This document shows, one piece after another, positions 1 through 8,899 of a DNA stretch of 9,335 bases. The stretch is from UBA5359 sp028699365 [NCBI: bacterium] (GTDB lineage Bacteria > UBP13 > UBA5359). The position numbers were made by a program, and so were the translations under genes. The notes beneath the pieces were generated by a model. That model saw only the letters and a program-made list of their open reading frames with translations, did not search any database and was not told the DNA's origin. The stretch covers positions 1 through 9,335 of the forward strand of contig JAQVUQ010000084.1 of NCBI GenBank assembly GCA_028699365.1. The letters are read 5' to 3'. The first letter of the stretch is position 1. Every line of letters begins with the position of its first letter.

Positions 1-776
1 AACGGCGGCGTAGGATTCCGTTTCTGTTCTTTCCGCGTTACGCTGGAGGTTTGCCATACGGCATCGCGCAAGCCGGCAAGTATAGCATCCGATTCAGCCT
101 TATCCGCAATTTTCTGCTTTTTGTTGTCGATCTTCCTGCCGTCTACGGCATGAAGCTTGGCCTCGAATACCTCTTCCCGCCCTTCCTTAGCCAGCGAAGC
201 GATAATGCTCCAATACTCTTCCGGGATAAAGGCTGTTATCTCACGCTCGCGGTCTACAACTAATCGCACGGCTACCGACTGGACACGCCCGGCGCTCAGG
301 CCTTTGCGAACCTTTTTCCAGAGCAGCGGACTGAGCTTGTAACCTACCAGTCTGTCCAGAACACGCCTGGCCTGCTGCGCATCGACCCGGCTGGTGTCTA
401 TCTCGTGCGGGTTGCTCAACGCTTCTTCCACAGCCGAGCGTGTGATCTGATTAAACTGTATGCGACGCGGATCTTTCAGTTCAAGGGCATTGGCCAGATG
501 CCAGGCAATCGCTTCTCCCTCTCTGTCAGGGTCAGTAGCCAGATATACTACGGAAGCGGATTGAGCCGATTTTTTCAGATCCTTGATAAGATCGCTCTTT
601 TCCGGGATGACCTCATAGGTCGGCTCGAAGTTATGGTCTATATCTACGCCCAGCTTGCTGGCAGGCAGGTCCACCACATGGCCCATAGACGCCTTAACGA
701 CGTATTTGTCGCCGAGAAAAGACTTTATCGTCTTTGTCTTGGCCGGAGATTCAACTATTATAAGTGCTCTCGCCAT
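1..776 (-). CDS. topA: DNA topoisomerase I (type IA), N-terminal 258 residues, cut by window edge
   Basis: Type IA topoisomerase that relaxes negative supercoils by cutting one strand and passing the other; cytoplasmic and nucleoid-associated. The frame is open from the ATG at 776 to the left edge with no stop. The visible part opens with the TOPRIM domain: LIIVESPAKTKTI at about residues 5-17 contains the conserved acidic Glu9, and TDPDREGEAIAWHL at 81-94 holds the metal-binding D82-x-D84-x-E86 motif. The DNA-binding region follows, with QQARRVLDRLVGY at 134-146 and SAGRVQSVAVRLV at 161-173. The active-site tyrosine (in the GxITYMRTDS-type motif) and any C-terminal zinc ribbons lie outside the window. 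The start is supported by AAGGGAG (790-784), 7 nt before the ATG. It lies downstream of dprA, a common bacterial neighbourhood, but 190 nt separate them, so topA may have its own promoter. Identification is firm; completeness cannot be judged. Confidence 0.97.
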   Translation of the reverse strand, partial: MARALIIVESPAKTKTIKSFLGDKYVVKASMGHVVDLPASKLGVDIDHNFEPTYEVIPEKSDLIKDLKKSAQSASVVYLATDPDREGEAIAWHLANALELKDPRRIQFNQITRSAVEEALSNPHEIDTSRVDAQQARRVLDRLVGYKLSPLLWKKVRKGLSAGRVQSVAVRLVVDREREITAFIPEEYWSIIASLAKEGREEVFEAKLHAVDGRKIDNKKQKIADKAESDAILAGLRDAVWQTSSVTRKEQKRNPTPP

Positions 777-966
777 TATTACACTCCCTTGGCTAGCTTT
801 TTAGAGATTTAGCCTTTTAGCTATTTAGCAATATACCCGCAAATTATTCAGTCATATTAAGCTCTCAACTCTATTACCCATCCCCCACTGTAATACTGCA
901 GAGGATAGTCCGAACTTCTAAACAGCTAAACTGCTACATGCTAAACAGCTTCATTGCTCCAGTTTG
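777..966. other. Intergenic region between dprA and topA
   Basis: This 190-base stretch has no convincing coding frame. It is AT-rich, holds the topA ribosome-binding site at its left end, and contains repeated TTTAGC/GCTAAA words (listed separately). A weak 6-bp inverted repeat, TATTAC (872-877) with GTAATA (890-895), flanks a C-rich 12-nt loop. I see no clear intrinsic terminator for dprA and no sigma-70 promoter close to consensus for topA; the nearest -35/-10 pairs match only about half the positions. Confidence 0.6.
819..950. repeat. Short TTTAGC-rich inverted and direct repeats upstream of topA
   Basis: AGCTATTTAGCA at 819-830 matches the reverse complement of TGCTAAACAGCT at 939-950 in 11 of 12 positions, so the two could pair as arms about 108 nt apart. 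On the right side CTAAACAGCT occurs twice as an exact direct repeat (918-927 and 941-950), with a related GCTAAACTGCT between them. On the left side further TTTAG words continue from about 799 to 830. The repeats are seen directly; whether they form a structure, bind a protein or are slippage products is unknown. Confidence 0.55.
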
Positions 967-2073
967 TCAGGCGCGAATATACGCGCCTCCGGACAGTTGT
1001 TTAATATACCCCTTCAATTCCAGCAATGTCAAGTCGGACCCGACCGCAGCGGCGGATTTGCCGGCGAGCATAATTATCTCTTCAGTGCAGCGAGGTTTAT
1101 AATCGATGAATTCCAGCAGCGAGGTTTGACTCTCAGTCAGCGCTTCCCGCGTTTCCTCCTCACAGGAATCGAAGAGACATAATTGCATACCCAGTGCCTC
1201 GACGATATCGTCGACGGATTCGACCAGAAGGGCCCCCTGTTTGATAAGTTTATGCGGCCCACGAGACATGGGATTATCGATCGAACCGGGAACGGCCATT
1301 ACATCCCGGCCCTGCTCCAGAGCCGTATAGGCGGTTATCAGCGCGCCGCTCTTCTCTCCGGCCTCCACCACGACCACGGCCAGAGCCAGGCCGCTGACAA
1401 TACGATTTCTTTGCGGGAAATGCCATGCCAGCGGATTGGAGCCGAGGCAGAACTCCGACAGCAGCGCACCGTTCTCGACTATCTCATCTGCCAAACGCCA
1501 GTTTTCCGGCGGGTAGATGCTGTCCAATCCGCAACCCAGAACCGCCAGAGTACGGCCTCCTGCCTTAAGGGCACCGCGATGCGCCGCCGTATCTATCCCT
1601 CTGGCTAAACCGCTGATAATAGTTATTCCCTGCGATGCCAGTCCGGATGCCAGCCTGGCGGCAATCTCCCTTCCCTGCTGAGTGGGCCGGCGTGAACCGA
1701 CGATGGCCACGGCCTTCTGATCGCAGGCCCTGACACTTCCTTTTACATACAAGGGCACGGGAGGATCGTATATCTCTGTAAGGGTGGAAGGATAACCGTC
1801 GTTCCCGGGCAGAAACGCCAGGCAGCCGGCTTTTGTCAGACGGTCCAGTTCGGCTTCCGGAGTAGTCGATGCCCGCAGCGCGGACAGACGCCCGGCCAGA
1901 TCGGCATCAAAGCTCCTGACGGTCGCTTCCGCTGCACCCCAAAGAGCACCGGGACTGCCGAAGTATTTCAACAGCTCGGCTTTACGCTTGGGGTTCAAAT
2001 CGAGCAGTCCGACGGCTACCATATGCGCCAGCGCTCCGGCATCTCCGTACAATGAGGTAAGATCGCAACACAT
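967..2073 (-). CDS. dprA: DNA-processing protein DprA (Smf family)
   Basis: DprA binds incoming single-stranded DNA during natural transformation, protects it and loads RecA; it is also widespread in bacteria not known to be competent. At 368 residues the length is normal. The N-terminal part (about 18-45) resembles the helix-hairpin-helix-like region, with KAELLKYFGSPGALW at 31-45. The Rossmann-like core holds VGSRRPTQQG (125-134), SGLARGID (154-161), FPQRNRIVSGLA (219-230), KSGALITA (241-248) and VPGS (261-264). Residues about 317-368 look like the C-terminal winged-helix domain found in many DprA proteins. The ATG at 2073 has only a weak, distant GGGG (about 13 nt away), and an in-frame ATG at codon 18 (MVAVGLL) is a possible alternative start. 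It follows the etfA hairpin and precedes topA. No competence genes are visible here, so transformation is not implied. Confidence 0.95.
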   Translation of the reverse strand: MCCDLTSLYGDAGALAHMVAVGLLDLNPKRKAELLKYFGSPGALWGAAEATVRSFDADLAGRLSALRASTTPEAELDRLTKAGCLAFLPGNDGYPSTLTEIYDPPVPLYVKGSVRACDQKAVAIVGSRRPTQQGREIAARLASGLASQGITIISGLARGIDTAAHRGALKAGGRTLAVLGCGLDSIYPPENWRLADEIVENGALLSEFCLGSNPLAWHFPQRNRIVSGLALAVVVVEAGEKSGALITAYTALEQGRDVMAVPGSIDNPMSRGPHKLIKQGALLVESVDDIVEALGMQLCLFDSCEEETREALTESQTSLLEFIDYKPRCTEEIIMLAGKSAAAVGSDLTLLELKGYIKQLSGGAYIRA

Positions 2074-2114
2074 AATCGTTTACGGTCCCCTGATATAATA
2101 TTAAATATACTCTT

Positions 2115-2140
2115 AGGCCCGCCTCAGTCGAGGCGGGCCT
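2115..2140 (-). terminator. Strong GC-rich hairpin after etfA, probable terminator
   Basis: A perfect 11-bp inverted repeat, AGGCCCGCCTC (2115-2125) and GAGGCGGGCCT (2130-2140), encloses the 4-nt loop 2126-2129. It begins about 22 nt beyond the etfA stop codon, where an operon terminator would be expected. On the minus strand the 3' side reads AAGAGTATATTTAA, which is AT-rich but not a run of U, so this is not a textbook rho-independent terminator. It may end transcription partially, act as a 3' end stabiliser, or work with another factor. Confidence 0.7.
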
Positions 2141-2162
2141 CCGATAGTTCCGATTATTTAAC

Positions 2163-3350
2163 TTAAACTGCCGTTCGCTTCAACTGCTTTACAAGTGCGG
2201 GCAGAAGTTCCAGCAAATCCCCTACGATACCGTAGTGCGCAACTTTGAATATCGGCGCATCGGGATCTTTGTTGATGGCTATTATCGTATCCGACGACTG
2301 CATGCCGGCCAGGTGCTGTATGGCACCGGAAATGCCGCAGGCAATGTATATTTTGGGCTGAACCGTCTTGCCGGTCTGCCCTACCTGATGAATGGCTGAA
2401 ATCCATCCGGCATCAACGGTTGCCCTGGAAGCACCTACCGCTCCGCCCAGCGCTTCCGCCAGATCCCGTATCAGGCTGAAATTCTCGGGTTTGCCCAAGC
2501 CGCGCCCGCCGGATACTATGATCTCGGCCTCTTCAAGATTAACGCCCTGTCCCGCCTCTTTGATAACTTCCAACAGATCGCACAGCATGCACTTCCCGTT
2601 AAGACAGGAGTCCACCGGAACCATCTCGCAGTTGCGAGTCGTGTCACGCAAAGCTTGTTTGAAAACCTTGGGGCGCACCGTCGACATCTGCGGGCGGTGA
2701 TAAGGGCAGAGTATGGTAGCCATGATATTGCCGCCGAAAGCAGGCCTGGTCTGGGCCAGCAGCCCTTCCTCGTTTATATCCAGTTCGGTGCAATCCGCCG
2801 TCAACCCGGTATGGATTCGCGCGGCAATTCTGGAGGCCAGATCCCGGCCCTGATTCGTAGCCCCTATCAGAACGATATTGGGCTTATAGGTGGTTATCAG
2901 GTTGGAGATAATATCCGTGTAAGGCCCGGTCTGGTAGTGTGCCAGGCGAGGCTCCTGAACTATATACACCTTCTCGGCCCCATGATAAGCCAGTTCCTGA
3001 GCCAGATCCCCCAGATCGCCGCCCAGCAGGACGGCGCACAGATCCTGACCGATCTTGTCCGCCAGCTTCCGGCCCTCGCCCAGCAACTCCAGGGATACGC
3101 TTCTCAGCCGTCCCCCGCTGTGCTCGGCAATGACCCATACTCCTTTATACAGGCTGAGGTCCACCTCTGCCTGTCTGTTATCCTCGACGACGATGGCATC
3201 GAACTTACACGATTCGGCACAGGCACCACACCCGGTGCAGTTATCCAGCAGTCTGGCTTTCTTATCCGCTATCTCTACGGCTCCGAAAGGGCAGACCTTT
3301 AAACAGGCACTGCACCCAACGCATTTATCATCCAGAATATATACAGCCAT
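2163..3350 (-). CDS. etfA: Electron transfer flavoprotein alpha subunit with N-terminal two-cluster ferredoxin domain
   Basis: EtfA carries FAD and, with EtfB, passes electrons between acyl-CoA dehydrogenase and other carriers in the cytoplasm. The chosen ATG (3350) has GGAGG 5 nt upstream and gives 395 residues; an upstream GTG at 3380 has no such site. Residues 1-60 form a ferredoxin domain with two complete CxxCxxCxxxC sets, C10-C13-C16-C20 and C38-C41-C44-C48, predicted to bind two [4Fe-4S] clusters. The Etf N-terminal domain spans about 70-235. The C-terminal FAD domain holds SGGRGLG (280-286), [12 protein letters not shown] (305-316), [20 protein letters not shown] (322-341) and [20 protein letters not shown] (359-378). 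Oddity: four cysteines, C241, C249, C254 and C257, lie between the two Etf domains, where most family members have none. The gene is last in the operon, 76 nt after etfB. Ferredoxin-bearing EtfA proteins are known from anaerobes, including CarE of Acetobacterium. Confidence 0.95.
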   Translation of the reverse strand: MAVYILDDKCVGCSACLKVCPFGAVEIADKKARLLDNCTGCGACAESCKFDAIVVEDNRQAEVDLSLYKGVWVIAEHSGGRLRSVSLELLGEGRKLADKIGQDLCAVLLGGDLGDLAQELAYHGAEKVYIVQEPRLAHYQTGPYTDIISNLITTYKPNIVLIGATNQGRDLASRIAARIHTGLTADCTELDINEEGLLAQTRPAFGGNIMATILCPYHRPQMSTVRPKVFKQALRDTTRNCEMVPVDSCLNGKCMLCDLLEVIKEAGQGVNLEEAEIIVSGGRGLGKPENFSLIRDLAEALGGAVGASRATVDAGWISAIHQVGQTGKTVQPKIYIACGISGAIQHLAGMQSSDTIIAINKDPDAPIFKVAHYGIVGDLLELLPALVKQLKRTAV

Positions 3351-3426
3351 GTTATCCTCCAGGACGCGCTTTTCCAGCACTGTTCAAAGTTCACGGTTAT
3401 CAAGCGAGCATCTTCAGGCCGTGCGC

Positions 3427-4206
3427 TTACACGCTCAGCTTAGTTATGACCTCGGCCAGGGTCTCCACCGTCTTCTCCGGCTCACCCTCCAGCATAACGG
3501 CCCTGGTGTTCCGTTGCGGCGTAAATATCCGCACCACCTTGGTAGGCGATCCGGTCAGACCTATACGTTTTTCATCAGCACCTATATCCATCGCATTCCA
3601 GACAGGTATCTCTTTCTTCTTGGCAGCCAGCAGACCTCTCAACGAAGGATACCGGGGCTCGTTAATCTGCTTGACGACGGTAACCAGTGCCGGAAGGGCC
3701 GTTTTCATTACCTCATAGCCATCTTCGAGCATGCGTTCTACCAGCAGCATATCGTCATCCATCTCCATGCGTCTGGCGTAAGTTATCTGAGGTATACCGA
3801 GTTGCTCCGCAATCCCGGGCCCCACCTGAGCGGTATCGCCGTCGATAGCCTGCTTGCCGCCGATAATAAGGTCGTAATCCCCTATCTTTCTGATGGCCAT
3901 GGCAAGAGTATAAGCCGTAGCCAGGGTATCGGCTCCGGCAAAGGCCCTGTCGCTGACCAGCACTGCGTCATCGGCCCCCATGGCAACGGCCTCGCGTAGA
4001 ATATCCATAGCCTGAGGAGGTCCCATGGTAACGGCGGTCACTTTGGCACCTGCCGCTTCCTTAAGCTGCAGAGCCGCCTCCAGCGCATTGGCATCAAACG
4101 GATTGACGATGCTCTTTACGCCGTCCCTGATAAGGGTATTGGTTTCCGGATTTATCTTTACATCGGTGGTATCCGGTACCTGCTTTATGCAGACGATTAT
4201 GTTCAT
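3427..4206 (-). CDS. etfB: Electron transfer flavoprotein beta subunit
   Basis: Small Etf subunit that, with EtfA, forms the electron-transferring heterodimer. It binds AMP in simple Etfs and a second FAD in electron-bifurcating ones. Its 259 residues are the usual length. MNIIVCIKQVPDTTDVKINP at the N-terminus and NPFDANALEAALQLKE (about 35-50) are family-typical, and IIGGKQAIDGDTAQVGPGIA (about 113-132) contains the DGDTAQVGP nucleotide-binding loop. PALVTVVKQINEPRYPSLRG (about 171-190) is the conserved region just after it. The ATG start has AGGAGA a few bases upstream. The gene sits 39 nt after the acyl-CoA dehydrogenase and ahead of etfA. The sequence alone does not tell me whether the bound nucleotide is AMP or FAD, so bifurcation remains an inference from the ferredoxin-bearing partner. 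Confidence 0.96.
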   Translation of the reverse strand: MNIIVCIKQVPDTTDVKINPETNTLIRDGVKSIVNPFDANALEAALQLKEAAGAKVTAVTMGPPQAMDILREAVAMGADDAVLVSDRAFAGADTLATAYTLAMAIRKIGDYDLIIGGKQAIDGDTAQVGPGIAEQLGIPQITYARRMEMDDDMLLVERMLEDGYEVMKTALPALVTVVKQINEPRYPSLRGLLAAKKKEIPVWNAMDIGADEKRIGLTGSPTKVVRIFTPQRNTRAVMLEGEPEKTVETLAEVITKLSV

Positions 4207-4245
4207 AGCCTTCTCCTGTGCGCGGGATTATATCGCTTCGTCAAT

Positions 4246-5382
4246 TTATCGCAGAAGATGATTGGCGATAACCAGCCGCTGTATCTCCGAGGTTCCCTCG
4301 ACTATTTCGAACAGCTTGGCCTCGCGCATCAATCTTTCCACCGTATACTCCTTGGTATAGCCGTAGCCGCCGTGTATCTGGACAGCTTTGGTGGTGGTCC
4401 GCATAGCCACTTCCGAGGCGAAGAGCTTGGCCATGGCCGCTTCCTTCTCGTAAGGCACGCCCTGATCCTTCATGAAGGCGGCCCGGAGAACAAGCAGACG
4501 GGCGGCTTCGATCTCGGTGGCCATATCGGCCAGCATGGCCTGAACCAGTTCAAAAGTGGATATGGGCTTGCCGAACTGGACCCTGACCTTGGAATAAGCC
4601 AGCGCCTCATCAAAGGCAGCCTGGGCCAGCCCGACGGCTCCTATTCCCATGCCGATACGTCCCACTCCCAGCGTTTCCATGGCTACGCGGAAGCCTCTCT
4701 TCTCTTTACCCAGCAGATTTTCCTTGGGAACTTTGCAATCGGTAAAGATCAATTCGCGGTTGGGCAGGGAGTTATAAGCCATCTTCTTCTCGTTCTTGCC
4801 TATCTCAAAGCCCGGCATGCCCTTCTCGACGATAAACGCCGTCAGTCCGCGTGCCCCTTTATTGACATCCATATTGGCGATAACTACGTAAACCTGGGCA
4901 TCGCCGGCATTGGTGATGAAAACCTTGCTGCCGTTGAGGATGTAGTGGTCTCCGGCATCCTCCGCCTTGGTCTTGACATTTCCGGCATCGGAACCGGCAT
5001 TGGGCTCCGTCAGACCGAAAGCGCCTACAACCTCGCCCTTGGCCAGCGGCACCAGATATTTCTTCTTCTGCTCTTCGGTTCCGAAGAAGTAGATAGGATA
5101 GAGACAAAGCATATCGGCGCCGAACACAGCCCCTGTGGTGGTACAAGCCCTTGACACCTCTTCACCGACCATGGCCCAGGTAGTGAAATCGAGTCCGGCT
5201 CCGCCGTAACTCTCGGGTATGGGTATTCCCATAAGGTCCATCTCGGCCATCTGCCGTATATTATCCCAGGGCATCTCCCCACGCTCGTCGACCTCACGAG
5301 CCTTGGGTTTGAGAACGCCGTCGGCGTACTCCCTGACCATCTCCATAATCATTTGTTGCTCTTCCGAAAGATTGAAATTCAC
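4246..5382 (-). CDS. Acyl-CoA dehydrogenase (short-chain/butyryl-CoA type)
   Basis: FAD enzyme that interconverts acyl-CoA and trans-2-enoyl-CoA, giving or taking electrons through the Etf encoded next to it. I choose the GTG at 5382 (378 residues): GGGGGAG lies 8 nt upstream and the protein then begins at the usual NFNLSEEQQ. An ATG at 5412 would add 10 residues with no good ribosome-binding site. In this numbering AFGLTEPNAGSDA (121-133) is the flavin/substrate loop, RVQFGKPI (267-274) is the typical C-domain signature, HGGYGYTKEY (337-346) is the conserved flavin-contact segment, and VEGTSEIQRLVIA (361-373) contains Glu362, which aligns with the catalytic base of butyryl-CoA dehydrogenases. 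All expected catalytic parts are present. Substrate chain length and direction cannot be read from the sequence. The gene is first in an operon with etfB and etfA, behind a strong promoter. Confidence 0.95.
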   Translation of the reverse strand: MNFNLSEEQQMIMEMVREYADGVLKPKAREVDERGEMPWDNIRQMAEMDLMGIPIPESYGGAGLDFTTWAMVGEEVSRACTTTGAVFGADMLCLYPIYFFGTEEQKKKYLVPLAKGEVVGAFGLTEPNAGSDAGNVKTKAEDAGDHYILNGSKVFITNAGDAQVYVVIANMDVNKGARGLTAFIVEKGMPGFEIGKNEKKMAYNSLPNRELIFTDCKVPKENLLGKEKRGFRVAMETLGVGRIGMGIGAVGLAQAAFDEALAYSKVRVQFGKPISTFELVQAMLADMATEIEAARLLVLRAAFMKDQGVPYEKEAAMAKLFASEVAMRTTTKAVQIHGGYGYTKEYTVERLMREAKLFEIVEGTSEIQRLVIANHLLR

Positions 5383-5459
5383 CCTTACCACTCCCCCAAT
5401 AAGTGCATTCATGCTCAGCCTGCGGAACTGTGACGGCTGAAGGCGTTATATCTTCTGGC

Positions 5460-5489
5460 ATTATAAAGCACGTGGGAAAGGGTTGTCAA
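5460..5489 (-). promoter_or_regulatory. Consensus sigma-70 promoter for the acyl-CoA dehydrogenase-etfBA operon
   Basis: On the minus strand TTGACA (5489-5484) and TATAAT (5465-5460) are both perfect consensus hexamers, separated by 18 nt. Transcription would begin near 5453, giving a leader of about 70 nt before the GTG at 5382. The spacer contains the palindrome CACGTG (5469-5474). The leader contains a 6-bp inverted repeat, TCAGCC (5415-5420) with GGCTGA (5435-5440). Either could be a regulatory site, but neither matches an operator I recognise. Confidence 0.8.
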
Positions 5490-5516
5490 TCAGCATACAA
5501 ATCGTCCGTTGGAACA

Positions 5517-6407
5517 TCAGAAAGTCTGATACCGTTTAAAGCCTTCGCCCAGAACCTCGTGAGTATCCGTCATAATGACAAAGGCGGCGGGATCTATACT
5601 ATTGACGATATCTTTCAGTTTTCCCGTCTCCGCCCTGTTGATAACGCAAAGCAGCACCTGGCGCTTACGGCCGCTGTAAAGTCCTTCTCCATCCAGTCCG
5701 GTCACGCCCCGGCCGAGATCGCCAAGTATGCCGGCTGCAATATCCTCTGAATAATCGGAAATAATTACGGCCATTTTACTGACGCTGATACCTTCCTGCA
5801 CCAGGTCGATTATGCGGATGTTGATATACAGATTGATCAGAGCAAAGAGCGCCAGTTCGGCATTGAAAACCACACCTGCCGCGGCAATAATGAAGAAGTC
5901 CACAATCAGCAAGGCCTGACCGATGGTAAACGAGGTAAACCGATGCACGAGCCGGGCTATCATATCCGTGCCGCCCGTGGTACCTCTGAAGCGAAAAACC
6001 ATGCCCATGCCTATACCTGTCAGCAGGCCACCGTATATGGCTGCCAGAAGCAGATCGTGCGTGATCACCGGGAGAAAGGCAGCAAAAAGATCCACCTCGG
6101 CCGAGAGAACAACGGTTGCGACCAGCGTTCTCAACCCGAAGCCTGCGCCCAGCAGCTTTATTCCGGCGTAAAAGAGGGGTATGTTCAGTGCCAGAATGGT
6201 TGTTCCTACAGGTACGTTCAACAGGTAATGCAGGATTATCGCCAGCCCGGATACTCCGCCGCCGGCAATCCTGTTGGGAACCAAAAAGACATCCAGACCG
6301 ACCGCGACCAGCGTCACACCCAGTATTATGCCGGCGTAATCGATCGCAGTCGTCTTCCAGCTATGCTTTGACCGTATGTACCCGGGCAGTCTCTTCAAAC
6401 TTCGCAA
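5517..6407 (-). CDS. YitT-family membrane protein (YitT plus DUF2179 domain)
   Basis: Polytopic inner-membrane protein of the widespread YitT/DUF161 family; its function is not established, although transport has been suggested. The 296 residues are the usual length. About five or six hydrophobic segments cover residues 22-205, with the family motifs NRIAGGGVSGLA (45-56) and FRGTTGGTDM (140-149). Residues about 210-291 form the cytoplasmic DUF2179 domain, ending in the typical FVIMTDTHEVLGEGF (276-290). The start is a TTG with GGTGAG 5 nt upstream. Both lie within a small hairpin (listed separately) that could limit initiation. The gene follows serS after 48 nt with no evident terminator, so it is probably the last gene of that unit; its stop is 28 nt before the next operon's -35 box. 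Family assignment is firm and role unknown. Confidence 0.92.
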   Translation of the reverse strand: MRSLKRLPGYIRSKHSWKTTAIDYAGIILGVTLVAVGLDVFLVPNRIAGGGVSGLAIILHYLLNVPVGTTILALNIPLFYAGIKLLGAGFGLRTLVATVVLSAEVDLFAAFLPVITHDLLLAAIYGGLLTGIGMGMVFRFRGTTGGTDMIARLVHRFTSFTIGQALLIVDFFIIAAAGVVFNAELALFALINLYINIRIIDLVQEGISVSKMAVIISDYSEDIAAGILGDLGRGVTGLDGEGLYSGRKRQVLLCVINRAETGKLKDIVNSIDPAAFVIMTDTHEVLGEGFKRYQTF

Positions 6408-6426
6408 TAGCGCTCACCGCTATTAC
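6404..6426 (-). promoter_or_regulatory. Hairpin enclosing the yitT ribosome-binding site and start codon
   Basis: On the minus strand AATAGCG (6424-6418) pairs perfectly with CGCTATT (6412-6406) around the 5-nt loop GTGAG (6417-6413). One G-U and one G-C pair extend the stem to 9 bp, spanning 6426-6404. The Shine-Dalgarno GGTGAG falls in the loop and top of the stem, and the TTG start (6407-6405) is in the 3' arm. The pairing is seen directly; a role in translation control is inferred. Confidence 0.5.
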
Positions 6427-6455
6427 TATTCCCAGGTGGTGATAAAAGTATTCAG

Positions 6456-8895
<2,440 letters not shown>

Positions 8896-8899
8896 ATTA

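Noticed and set aside
405-812. Plus-strand open frame overlapping the topA start
   Set aside because: It is antisense to the clearly conserved TOPRIM region of topA and has no recognisable protein features.
3351-3380. Longer EtfA starting at GTG 3380
   Set aside because: The ATG at 3350 has GGAGG at ideal spacing and begins directly at the ferredoxin domain; the upstream stretch has no support.
3055-3999. Long plus-strand open frame (about 314 codons) opposite etfA and etfB
   Set aside because: It is antisense to two well-conserved genes, has an odd composition rich in Ser, Leu, His and Arg, and shows no domain; it is a shadow frame.
4258-5154. Long plus-strand open frame (about 298 codons) opposite the acyl-CoA dehydrogenase
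   Set aside because: It mirrors the codon pattern of the real gene on the other strand and shows no recognisable motif or ribosome-binding site.
5383-5412. Longer acyl-CoA dehydrogenase starting at ATG 5412
   Set aside because: The 10 extra residues are not family-like and lack a good ribosome-binding site, while GTG 5382 has GGGGGAG 8 nt upstream and gives the standard NFNLSEEQQ beginning.
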